A stretch of DNA of 58,650 nt, taken from contig NZ_WQPN01000168.1 of NCBI RefSeq assembly GCF_018785315.1, positions 6,982 to 65,631 of the forward strand, written 5' to 3'. How positions within the stretch are numbered: the first letter of the stretch is position 1; every line of letters starts with the position of its first letter. This DNA is from Clostridium sp. MCC353 (GTDB taxonomy: Bacteria > Bacillota > Clostridia > Lachnospirales > Lachnospiraceae). A model generated the notes under the pieces. That model was given only the letters and a program-made list of their open reading frames with translations, was not told the DNA's origin and ran no database searches. A program made the translations under genes and the position numbers. Of this stretch, positions 44,582-52,842 are shown one piece after another.

Positions 44582-45961
44582 TTACCAGTTGGGGATTCCC
44601 TTCTGCTGGGCATCGATTTCATTATCCTTTTCAATCTCTGAAACCGCTTCTTCCGGCGTGATGTCCCCGGAGGCGACCTGGGAACAGATGGTGGCCTGAT
44701 TGGATCCTTTTATCGTACAGAAATATTCCATAACTGGGGTTGACGCCTTTTCCACCCAGCTCTGAGCTTCTTTTAAAGCGGGATAAACGTCATCCGGCAG
44801 CTCCACACCTTTCAGCATGAAGGCGCCCGACGGTTTCTGATAGCTGCAGTATGCGTCCAAAGCCTGGTCTGAGGTGATAAATTCCATAAATTTAAGGGCC
44901 AGCTCGGGATTTTTGGCATTTTTATTCACCAAATAGGCCTGCGGCATCCAGGTCGACACGCCCCGTACTTCCGGATTCTGATCCGGCAGAGGGAAAAATC
45001 CTATTTCATCCATGCTTTCAGGCGCTACGGAAGCGATGGTTCCCAAAATATTGGAGCGTATGATGGAATGGGCGGCTGTCCCTTCTGCCAGCATCAAAGC
45101 CACATCTTCCGACGTTGCTGCCAGAAAATCTTCATTCAGATACTCCTTGTCCGCCAGATCATACATCTTCTGAAGTCCGCGCACAAATACGGGCGTACCG
45201 GCAAGGGTGACTTTTTTGTCGGTATAATCCTGGGCAAAACCAGGAAATTCCTCTTGAACATAGTAATAATTGGTCAGGAACGGAATCTGGCTCAAACTGG
45301 TTTTCGAGTTGGGCGCTGCCACGGGAGCAATTCCGGCTTTTTTAATTTCCTCACAATTATTTAAAAACTCGTCCCATGTTTTGGGTATTTCCAGGCCAAG
45401 TTCTTGGTAAACATTTGTATTATAAAAAACTCCTGCCACATTGGAAGGGCACATGGGAACCCCGTAAGCCGCTCCGTCTATGGTGACAATGGAACGGTAT
45501 TTATCATCCACCCGGTCCAAAAACGGCTGTCCGGTCAAATCCATGATATTTTCCTTAGGTGAAAGCTCCGACAGCTTCGCACCTACAGCGCTCATAAAGA
45601 CATCCGCCATAGCCCCTGTCGCAATTCGGACTAATTTCAGGTTTTCTCCCTCATCCCCCTGAGGAAGAATTTCCAGGTCCACCGTAACCCCATATGTTTC
45701 TTCAAATGCTTTGATCTGCGCGGTGATGGCGTCGATCTCTCCATCGATCGTGGAAATTGCCATTGTCAGTGTCTGGCCGGTGAAGTCCTGCTGCCCTTCA
45801 CTTTCATTTTCATTTTCACTGTTTACTTCCTGGGATGCTGAAGCTGAAGTTTCAGCCGGTGGATTCGTCTTTTCTTCCGGAACCGTTCCCTGATTGGAAC
45901 AGCCTGACAGCATGGTCAGCACCATAGATGCGCTTAGTGCCAATGATAAGAACTTTTTCAT
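44582..45961 (-). CDS. Oligosaccharide ABC importer, binding lipoprotein
   Basis: A 459-residue solute-binding lipoprotein: signal ending LSGC (lipobox) and an acidic Ser/Glu-rich linker, then a CUT1-type binding fold (FYNTNVYQELGLEIPKTWDEF, TAAHSIIRSNILG, WMPQAYLVNKNAKNPELALKF). ATG 45961 has AGAGGAGG 8 bp upstream; the frame extends 13 codons earlier without a site. It is first in the operon of SBP, two permeases, GH106-like enzyme and YesMN. It should sense and capture the oligosaccharide substrate. Confidence 0.92.
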   Translation of the reverse strand: MKKFLSLALSASMVLTMLSGCSNQGTVPEEKTNPPAETSASASQEVNSENENESEGQQDFTGQTLTMAISTIDGEIDAITAQIKAFEETYGVTVDLEILPQGDEGENLKLVRIATGAMADVFMSAVGAKLSELSPKENIMDLTGQPFLDRVDDKYRSIVTIDGAAYGVPMCPSNVAGVFYNTNVYQELGLEIPKTWDEFLNNCEEIKKAGIAPVAAPNSKTSLSQIPFLTNYYYVQEEFPGFAQDYTDKKVTLAGTPVFVRGLQKMYDLADKEYLNEDFLAATSEDVALMLAEGTAAHSIIRSNILGTIASVAPESMDEIGFFPLPDQNPEVRGVSTWMPQAYLVNKNAKNPELALKFMEFITSDQALDAYCSYQKPSGAFMLKGVELPDDVYPALKEAQSWVEKASTPVMEYFCTIKGSNQATICSQVASGDITPEEAVSEIEKDNEIDAQQKGIPNW

Positions 45962-46065
45962 TGTAATACCTCCTCTTTTTGCTGAATCACGGGGTTTCAT
46001 GTAAAAATAGTATCATCAGGAAGACCGTTCGTACATGTGATTCCCAATCCCTTTACATCTAAAAT

Positions 46066-46089
46066 CAAAAAGCCGCCCACCAAGCGGCT
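46066..46089 (-). terminator. Terminator of the transglutaminase-like gene
   Basis: On the minus strand AGCCGC and GCGGCT enclose a 7-nt loop, followed by TTTTTGATTTT. It lies 10 bp after the stop at 46099. The remaining bases to 45962 carry the oligosaccharide operon promoter region without a clear -35/-10 pair. Confidence 0.85.
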
Positions 46090-46098
46090 ATATACCGC

Positions 46099-47118
46099 TC
46101 AATGGACAGCTTCTCCTTCATTCGCCTCTTCAACCGTCACTTCCTCTTCCGGCACCTGTTCAACAAATGCCGCCTGAAGCACCGCCTGGGGCCAATTCAA
46201 GCTGACTTTCACATATTTTTCTTTCTGCCTGGCCGCCTCTTCTAAAATGGCCAGCAGCTCTGTAAGAACTTCCCTGGTCAAATATCCTCCGCGCCAGTGA
46301 AAAATCAGAATTTTCCCTTTACGAATCGCCTGCAGCGCCCGTTTGGAAACATCCTCCATTTTGGTAAATGACAATCTTTTCTCTTTATAATAAAACCTTG
46401 TCCCGTCACCGCAGGAAGGGGCCGGATAGATCACCGGTTCATGGTCCCGGAAAAACTGTTTGTCCTCCAGATTGAAATAATCATACCTCACCGTACCTTC
46501 CCGCCCCAGGCTGTTATCAAAGGTAACATCCAGATGATAATAGTTTCCGCTCAATCTGACAATATTCCAGGCATGGCGGTATTTGATTTTCTTATCCGGA
46601 TTCGCATCTGATACCGCGATCATGCACCAGATCCCCAGTTCATCGCAGAGGGCTTTCACGGATTTGGCAATTCCTTCACAAACGCCCACGCCCTGGCCCA
46701 GCGGCCCTATGATCTCATGGGAATAGGGCTTTTTCAATTTATCATAGCGGACATTGGCACAGATAAAATCATGGATGTACTGTTCCTTTTCCCACTCCGT
46801 CATCTTCTCTGCCGGACGGGCTAATTTTGTGATTCTGGCTTTCATGGCCTTCTGATGTTCTTTTATCTTGTTTTTATCAAATAAATAGTCCGGTATCATC
46901 TCGATATTGGACGATCCCTGATAATGGCGGTATTGAAAGCCGGACACGTAAAATATCCCGGGAAAATCCAGACGCAGTTGAAAAAATATATCCGATAATT
47001 CCCTGCCTTCTAAAAATGGGACTGTAAACGTATTTTCCAAGGACAGCAGCCCTGCTTTCATGGCTGAATAGGCGCTTTGCTGTTGTTTGTTCATGTGATT
47101 GTAATAGTATGGTTCCAT
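46099..47118 (-). CDS. Transglutaminase-like cysteine peptidase family protein
   Basis: A 339-residue protein. The catalytic triad of the transglutaminase-like fold is visible: Cys147 in GVGVCEGIAKS, His182 in YRHAWNIV and Asp197 in YYHLDVTFD. No signal peptide. ATG 47118 has GGAGGAAG upstream; the open frame extends 19 codons earlier with no site. Such proteins can be proteases, peptide N-glycanase-like or cross-linkers; nothing else narrows it. The gene stands alone, with its own terminator. Confidence 0.85.
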   Translation of the reverse strand: MEPYYYNHMNKQQQSAYSAMKAGLLSLENTFTVPFLEGRELSDIFFQLRLDFPGIFYVSGFQYRHYQGSSNIEMIPDYLFDKNKIKEHQKAMKARITKLARPAEKMTEWEKEQYIHDFICANVRYDKLKKPYSHEIIGPLGQGVGVCEGIAKSVKALCDELGIWCMIAVSDANPDKKIKYRHAWNIVRLSGNYYHLDVTFDNSLGREGTVRYDYFNLEDKQFFRDHEPVIYPAPSCGDGTRFYYKEKRLSFTKMEDVSKRALQAIRKGKILIFHWRGGYLTREVLTELLAILEEAARQKEKYVKVSLNWPQAVLQAAFVEQVPEEEVTVEEANEGEAVH

Positions 47119-47241
47119 AGGGGGCTTCCTCCATTCGCTGTTCCTACCAGTATAGCGAAATCCCCCCTGATCCACAAGTAATTTTTCCTGATTTCCAGGA
47201 TTAAACCAGCAGTCCCTTTGTCTGTCCTGCCCGTTAAACGG

Positions 47242-48432
47242 TCATCGTATCACTTCTCCATCCTTGATTACATGCGCTGGTTTTTGATACATGGCCGTTA
47301 TATCGGCAGCCGGATCGCCGTCTATAACGATCAGGTCCGCAAACTTCCCAACAGAAACAGATCCAACCTTATGATCGATCCCCATCAATACCGCGCTGTT
47401 GATGGTCGCCTGCTTTAACAGGTCTATATTGCTGATGCCAAGCCGTTCTTTTCGGGCCTGCCATTCGATATAAGGATTCGCTTTCATGGTATATAAAGCC
47501 ATATCGGTTCCCCACCCAATCAGAATATCATAATTTTCATATGCATTGCGCAGGCAGGCATCGCGCTGGGCGCTGACTGTGGAGTATTTTTCATAAACAG
47601 CCCCGTCTTTTTCCGTCAGCCCCATTGCTTCAGGGCAGCTGCATGCGATGGTGGGAACAATCCCTATATCCCTTCTTCCATCCAGCTTTTTGCAGGATTC
47701 ATCCGTAATAAAGCTGGCATGTTCAATTGTGCGGACGCCCTGGTCGATCATGACCCCGATTGCTTCCGCCCCATGGCAGTGGCAGGCGCAGTAAGAATCT
47801 TTGCTCCTGGCAATCATAACCGCCTCTGCGATTTCATCTTCCAGCATGATGCGTTTTCCGGGAAGGCTGTCATCCACCAGCATGGAGCCGGTTCCATACA
47901 GTTTCAGGAAATCAGCCCCGTGGTTAAACTGATTTCTAGCCTCTTTCCTGACCTCTTCCCTCGTGCTGTAAAATGCGCAGAAATAGCTGTAAGGATCAAA
48001 CCCGGCTGTTACCGGAACGATGGTTACTCCCGATCCATAAATTCTCGGGCCCTTCACAATTCCCTCGTTAATCGCATTCCTGGCTGCAAGTCCGCTGAAA
48101 TGAAGCTCATCACCCACATCCCGGATCGTGGTATAGCCGTGATCGAGGAAAAATCCGGCATAGCTGTAACAGTCAAACGCCCATTGGGCGGGCACCGTTA
48201 TGCGGTCCCGGTCCCCATCCGTAGCCTTTCCCATAAACAGATGCACATGGGCGTCAATCAGTCCCGGCAGAAGCGCCGCGCCATGAAGGTCCATGATTCC
48301 GTGCTCCCCTTCGTCCAGCGCGCCGCAGGGTAAGATGGCCTGGATCTTATTTCCCTCGATGACCACATCCGCCAGTTTTGGCGCCCCCGGTTCACTCAAT
48401 TCCGCAGTCAGTTTACAATTTTTTAAAATCAT
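47242..48432 (-). CDS. Metal-dependent amidohydrolase (imidazolonepropionase-like)
   Basis: A 396-residue enzyme of the amidohydrolase superfamily. LPGLIDAHVHLF has the metal-binding HxH; DFLKLYGTGSM holds the Lys expected to be carboxylated; CACHCHGAEAI and TIEHASFI provide further His ligands; LIGWGTDMA has the catalytic Asp. This set matches the imidazolonepropionase/Xaa-Pro dipeptidase-like subgroup. ATG 48432 has AAAGGAGGAG 6 bp upstream. It lies 34 bp after the MFS gene, so importer and hydrolase form a cassette for an amide or dipeptide-like substrate; substrate unknown. Confidence 0.85.
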   Translation of the reverse strand: MILKNCKLTAELSEPGAPKLADVVIEGNKIQAILPCGALDEGEHGIMDLHGAALLPGLIDAHVHLFMGKATDGDRDRITVPAQWAFDCYSYAGFFLDHGYTTIRDVGDELHFSGLAARNAINEGIVKGPRIYGSGVTIVPVTAGFDPYSYFCAFYSTREEVRKEARNQFNHGADFLKLYGTGSMLVDDSLPGKRIMLEDEIAEAVMIARSKDSYCACHCHGAEAIGVMIDQGVRTIEHASFITDESCKKLDGRRDIGIVPTIACSCPEAMGLTEKDGAVYEKYSTVSAQRDACLRNAYENYDILIGWGTDMALYTMKANPYIEWQARKERLGISNIDLLKQATINSAVLMGIDHKVGSVSVGKFADLIVIDGDPAADITAMYQKPAHVIKDGEVIR

Positions 48433-48466
48433 TCCTTTCTCCTCCTTTATTTTTATTGGCATGGAT

Positions 48467-49708
48467 TCATCTGCCGCCATTCTGCTTTTTCAGTTCCATT
48501 TTCAATAAATACGAACCGAACATGAAAATGGACAGCCCCACTACCGCGACACCAAATACATAATAATAAGCATTGCCTCCCATGGTATCCATCCATCTGC
48601 CGATCAGGGACGGGAGGAACCAGTCTGAGCAGTATCCCAGGAAAATGGACATTCCGATCGCAGTTCCCAGATAGTTTGACGGTACGGCCAGCTCCGCGAA
48701 CGGCACAGAACACAGGTTATTGCCCATGCGGTAGGAAAATGTAAAGACCAGGGAAACAGCCACCGCCGCGAACGTCCATCCCGCGCTTTTGGGGAGGAAC
48801 ATAAACAGGATGACAAGCACCAGCGTGGGCATGGCTGTGCAGACAACCATTTTAGGCGTATTATCAATCTTATCACGAAGAATGCCTCCCATCGGGGATG
48901 CCACAATCTTAATGCCATATCGAAGCAGTATGCCGTAAATGGATGCCAGAGACGCCGACATCGCATACATATTCACCATGTATGGATTTACATAGTTAAA
49001 TGCCGTTGATGTTATGTAAACGCCAAAACTCATCACCGCAACAATCCACATAGCAGGCAGCTTTGCCGCCGTTGCATAATTCTTCAGCTTAACCGGTTCC
49101 CCGGTATCCGTTAAATATCTGCTGGATAATTCATCGTACTTAAATGTAACAAGAAAACCGATACCTGAAATCAGATAAATGGTTCCAAATACCAGCAGGA
49201 GTATTCTCATTCCGGCCGGAGTGGACAGGCGTTCCCCTAATAATGCCGCCATACCGACCATAAGCCCCAATGACATAATTCCGTCAATTCCCTGATACAC
49301 GCCCCGGATCGTTCCCTGCTCGCCTGCATCCCCCAGCATCCGCAGAACCTTTTCCATGGCGGACCAGAATAATAATCCCAATGTAATCGACATGCAGAAG
49401 AACAATCCCAAAAGGACCGGATAGCTTGGTATTGTGGCCATAATGAACACAATGGCAGAGGTGCTGAATACCGCAATCAGCATAAGCCTTTTGGAGTTGA
49501 ACTTATCAGCGACCCAGCCGCTGATCAGATATCCCGGAACCGCGAGGCTTGCATACGCAGCAGTCAGATTCCCCATCTGGGCATTCGTCAGACTGAATAC
49601 CGTTTGAAATGCGGAATAAAACATAACCGGGAAAAAAATAATATTTCCTACATTAGCCGCCAAAGAGAAAAATATCAGCGGCCAGATCCTGTTGCCTAGC
49701 TTTTTCAT
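48467..49708 (-). CDS. MFS transporter
   Basis: A 413-residue, 12-helix major facilitator. Family traits include the first-loop ISGWVADKFNSKRLMLI with the conserved Asp and basic end, and PMGGILRDKIDNTPKM in the second half. ATG 49708 has GGAGG 6 bp upstream; GTG one codon earlier is also possible. It leads the two-gene operon with the amidohydrolase and faces a TetR-type gene upstream. It likely imports the hydrolase substrate. A palindromic operator candidate lies in its 5' region. Confidence 0.9.
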   Translation of the reverse strand: MKKLGNRIWPLIFFSLAANVGNIIFFPVMFYSAFQTVFSLTNAQMGNLTAAYASLAVPGYLISGWVADKFNSKRLMLIAVFSTSAIVFIMATIPSYPVLLGLFFCMSITLGLLFWSAMEKVLRMLGDAGEQGTIRGVYQGIDGIMSLGLMVGMAALLGERLSTPAGMRILLLVFGTIYLISGIGFLVTFKYDELSSRYLTDTGEPVKLKNYATAAKLPAMWIVAVMSFGVYITSTAFNYVNPYMVNMYAMSASLASIYGILLRYGIKIVASPMGGILRDKIDNTPKMVVCTAMPTLVLVILFMFLPKSAGWTFAAVAVSLVFTFSYRMGNNLCSVPFAELAVPSNYLGTAIGMSIFLGYCSDWFLPSLIGRWMDTMGGNAYYYVFGVAVVGLSIFMFGSYLLKMELKKQNGGR

Positions 49709-49740
49709 CACAAACCTCCTGTATTTATGTGCGTTTAAAT

Positions 49741-49761
49741 ATTTTTATTAAGCATGCTTAA
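49741..49761. promoter_or_regulatory. Operator candidate, copy 1
   Basis: Perfect palindrome TTAAGCATGCTTAA (49748-49761). Together with 7 bases before it, ATTTTTATTAAGCATGCT recurs at 50673-50690. It lies 33 bp before the MFS start, where a repressor site would act. Confidence 0.7.
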
Positions 49762-49851
49762 TATTAGTTTAAAGGAATAACCTGAATTGTCAAGAGATTT
49801 TTTTAATTTCTTTCAAATCCAGGTTATGCTTAAATTTCATATTCAGTTTCA

Positions 49852-50538
49852 TTACGCTTCCTCTTTGAGCGCATCCGGATAATATTTTTCCAAAAAAGCT
49901 TTGCTGTTCTGAATCACACGGTAAATGACCTTGTCGCTCATTCCCAGGTTATAAAAATAATTTGAAGTGGTAATATCCATGACCACCTCCCTGCTGATCA
50001 GGTTCGGATGTTCATGTCTGTGCAGCAGCAGCTCTCTTGTGCTGCCGCGGCAGGCGATCAGATAAATTTCATTCTGCCTCTCACTCACATCCAGATTGTA
50101 TTCGTCGAGAAATTCACGAACCAATCTGGTATATGTTTTACCATTTTCCCAGAACTGGCCGGGCGTACTTTTGTTGTAACTGTAGTAAAACCTGGCAAAA
50201 TCCGGGTTTTTGTCTATAATAAGCCACTCCAGAAACACAACCGTATAGAAACGTTCCGCACTGTCCAGCCCGCTCATAGCGGACATGTCCATCTTCTGTA
50301 TCTCTTCTTCCAGATACTGCCCGCTGACCTGCGCCGCCAGGCGGTCCTTCGATTCGAAATAATAGGCGATCAAACCGGATGTGACCTTTGCCCGGTCCGC
50401 GATCTCCCGGAATGTGACTTTATTATATTCCTTTTCCATAAAACACTGCCTGGCAACGCTCAGGATTGTCTGTGCCGCAGGCGTATTGATATTGAGTTGT
50501 TTTGCGTTTTCTATCTCTTCATACCGTTTAAACCGCAT
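49852..50538 (-). CDS. TetR-type regulator
   Basis: About 228 residues. Helix-turn-helix: AAQTILSVARQCFMEKEYNK, VTFREIADRAKVTSGLIAYYFESKD, then a helical ligand domain. ATG 50538 follows GAGGG by 5 bp; an ATG four codons earlier is also possible. It is just upstream of the MFS and amidohydrolase genes on the same strand, with palindromic sites on both sides of it, so it probably regulates that cassette and itself. Confidence 0.87.
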   Translation of the reverse strand: MRFKRYEEIENAKQLNINTPAAQTILSVARQCFMEKEYNKVTFREIADRAKVTSGLIAYYFESKDRLAAQVSGQYLEEEIQKMDMSAMSGLDSAERFYTVVFLEWLIIDKNPDFARFYYSYNKSTPGQFWENGKTYTRLVREFLDEYNLDVSERQNEIYLIACRGSTRELLLHRHEHPNLISREVVMDITTSNYFYNLGMSDKVIYRVIQNSKAFLEKYYPDALKEEA

Positions 50539-50672
50539 CTGTACCCTCATCTTTCCAAAACGGGCCCGATTGATATGCGCTCAGTCCCAATTACTTGGAT
50601 TATAAATGTTAACGGACATAAAATCAATAGATAATCGGCTTATTTATTAATTAGATTAAAATATTACCCATT

Positions 50673-50693
50673 ATTTTTATTAAGCATGCTCAA
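50673..50693. promoter_or_regulatory. Operator candidate, copy 2
   Basis: TTAAGCATGCTCAA (50680-50693), one mismatch from a palindrome, inside the 18-bp sequence shared with 49741-49758. It lies upstream of the TetR gene, fitting autoregulation. Confidence 0.65.
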
Positions 50694-50710
50694 TCATCGG
50701 CAGCCAGAAT

Positions 50711-51307
50711 TTATAGATCTTTTTCTATAAAATGAACCTTGGAGTTATCCCAGTATTTCTTATAAACGCGGTCTTCCCGTCCGTCAAAATTCAATTGGTA
50801 CATACGGAATGTAACCAATATATCTTTAGGCTGCCATTGTTCTTCATACGAATATTGATATTTCATTCCAATATTCTTCATCACCTGGCCGCTTCGGGGA
50901 TTGTTGATGTCATGAGTCGCTGTGATATAGGGAAGTCCGTCTTTCTCCACTTGTGCGGCCACCGCTTTCCCGGCTTCCGTTATAATGCCCTGATGCCAGA
51001 GCTCTTTGCGCAGACCGTAGCCAAAATCATGGTGGTCTTCCATATCAACCTTTATATAACCAATGGGAATATTATCTTTTTTCAGACAGACCCCGTAGGC
51101 ATAAGCCTGCGGCTGCGCGTATTTTGCCCCATATCGTTCCTCAAAAAATGATCCTGCTTCCTCCATGCTTTTCAGCGGAAACCACGGCAAAAATTTATTG
51201 GCTTCCTCATCGCTGTAAATCTGATACAAAGCCTCTATGTCGTTATCCGTAAACTTCCTTAGTATCAGCCGATTCGTTTCAAGCGCAGGTGTATTCACTT
51301 CCATCAT
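50711..51307 (-). CDS. GNAT-family N-acetyltransferase (RimJ/RimL-like)
   Basis: A 198-residue enzyme. LETNRLILRKFTDNDIEALYQIYSDEE, given in parts LETNRLILRKFTDND and ALYQIYSDEEANKFLPW, is the typical N-terminus, followed by IGYIKVDMEDHHDFGYGLR and the acetyl-CoA region WHQGIITEAGKAVAAQV, ending with NIGMKYQY. It acetylates an amine of unknown identity. Its ATG overlaps the TGA of the aldo/keto reductase gene by 4 bp, so the two are translationally coupled. Confidence 0.9.
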   Translation of the reverse strand: MMEVNTPALETNRLILRKFTDNDIEALYQIYSDEEANKFLPWFPLKSMEEAGSFFEERYGAKYAQPQAYAYGVCLKKDNIPIGYIKVDMEDHHDFGYGLRKELWHQGIITEAGKAVAAQVEKDGLPYITATHDINNPRSGQVMKNIGMKYQYSYEEQWQPKDILVTFRMYQLNFDGREDRVYKKYWDNSKVHFIEKDL

Positions 51308-52437
51308 CCTTTCATTTTAGCCGTAAAATCTGACATTGCTTCGGAAATCTTAATCTGCTGGGGGCATACGGCTTCACAGCGCCTGCATCCGATGCAGGAG
51401 GAGGGCTGTTTATCCTCCGGAACGGCCATCAAAGCCATGGGAGCGATGAATCCTCCGCCGGTGAAACAGTGCTCATTGTAAAGGCTGAGCAAAGACGGGA
51501 TATCCAGTCCCTGAGGACAGTGGCTGGTGCAGTACCGGCAGGCAGTACAGGGCAGCGCAATCTTCTTCACCATGTTGCCGGCTATTTGAAGCAGAGTATC
51601 CATTTCCCCTTCTTTTAAAGGATTATCTTCTGCAAATGTATCTATATTCTGTTTCAGTTGTTCCATATCCGACATACCGGATAAAACCACGGTAACGCCG
51701 GGAATTGACTGCAGAAAGCGGAAGGCCCAGGCCGCAGTACTCTCACCGGGACGCAGTTCCTTTAACCGGGCTTCATCTTCCGGCTCAAGAGACGCCAGTT
51801 TACCGCCCCGCAGCGGTTCCATCACCCAGACGGGAATCTTTAGGCTGTTCAGCAGATCAGCCTTCTCTTTCGCTCCCTGAAATGTCCAATCCAGATAATT
51901 AATCTGGATCTGGCAAAACTCCATATGGCTTCCATAGGCCTCCAGAAAACGTTTCATCACCTCATAACTGCCGTGGGCTGAAAATCCAAGATGGCGGATC
52001 CGTCCATTCTCTTTCTGTTTTAACAGATATGGAAGTATGCCGTATTTCGTATCCAGATAGGCGTCAATATTCATTTCACAGACATTATGGAACAGATAAA
52101 AATCAAAATACTCCACACCACATTTTTCAAGCTGTTTTTCAAATATGGTTTCCACCTTGTCCATGTTGCCAAGGTCGTATCCGGGGAATTTAGTGGCCAG
52201 GAAAAAATCTTCTCTGGGATAACGCGCGAGAGCCTTACCGAGAACATTTTCCGAATTCCCCCCATGATATCCCCATGCAGTATCATAATAGTTAATTCCG
52301 TTCTCCATCGCGCAATCCACCATGCAGAATGTCTCTTTTTCATCCACCGACGAATCATTCCCATTGGTTACGGGCAGCCTCATGGCCCCCATGCCAAGGG
52401 CCGATAACTTTAAATCCTGATACGGTTTGTAAATCAT
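51304..52437 (-). CDS. Aldo/keto reductase with two ferredoxin-type 4Fe-4S motifs
   Basis: A 377-residue protein: an aldo/keto reductase barrel (YDTAWGYHGGNSENVLGKAL, DFYLFHNVCE, RHLGFSAHGS) followed by a ferredoxin-like tail with CTACRYCTSHCPQGLD and CIGCRRCEAVCPQQI, each CxxCxxCxxxC. The tail implies that electrons move through two Fe-S clusters; this family is widespread in anaerobic Firmicutes. ATG 52437 follows AAGGGGTGG; GTG three codons earlier is less likely. It precedes the GNAT gene with a 4-bp overlap. Confidence 0.92.
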   Translation of the reverse strand: MIYKPYQDLKLSALGMGAMRLPVTNGNDSSVDEKETFCMVDCAMENGINYYDTAWGYHGGNSENVLGKALARYPREDFFLATKFPGYDLGNMDKVETIFEKQLEKCGVEYFDFYLFHNVCEMNIDAYLDTKYGILPYLLKQKENGRIRHLGFSAHGSYEVMKRFLEAYGSHMEFCQIQINYLDWTFQGAKEKADLLNSLKIPVWVMEPLRGGKLASLEPEDEARLKELRPGESTAAWAFRFLQSIPGVTVVLSGMSDMEQLKQNIDTFAEDNPLKEGEMDTLLQIAGNMVKKIALPCTACRYCTSHCPQGLDIPSLLSLYNEHCFTGGGFIAPMALMAVPEDKQPSSCIGCRRCEAVCPQQIKISEAMSDFTAKMKG

Positions 52438-52842
52438 TACTTCCACCCCTTCTTAATGACAAATGTTTGTGTATCCGTCCGGCTTTTGGGTCAGGCGGAT
52501 GAGCTTTCTGAGCCGCTACAATAATTTTATCTGTATAATCACTTTATGTCTAATACTTATGCGGCATATCTGCATATACCCATTGAGCATGTTTTGCTGC
52601 AGGCCTGCTAACCTCAAATAACCGGGCCGCTAACCCGACTAACCGCACTCAGCCGGGTCACCGGTAAACACAGCTATTACAACTTTTCCGCCAGGTGCAG
52701 ATACATCTGGTATCCCAAAGGGCAGGGCTCCAAAGAGAAGATAATTGGAATCAAATTCTCTCCCGTTTATCTTCTTTTTGGAGCCCCGCCCCAGAACCTG
52801 CCCCTCTATGGCGTAACTTTCTCTATTTATTAAAAATTTCCT
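52438..52842. other. Intergenic region with terminator-like hairpin
   Basis: A 405-bp gap. At 52720-52791 GGGC-GGGCTCCAAA and TTTGGAGCCCCGCCC-type arms (about 20 bp, pairing imperfectly) enclose AGAAGATAA/TTATCTTCT, about 50 bp after the alpha-glucosidase stop, likely a terminator. The rest is the promoter side of the aldo/keto reductase gene, with several CTAACC-like motifs at 52608-52645 and nothing I recognise. Confidence 0.5.

Noticed and set aside
52720-52791. Third family of Y-shaped inverted repeats
   Set aside because: The hairpin is only 72 bp with short arms, single copy here, and stands where a terminator of the alpha-glucosidase operon is expected.
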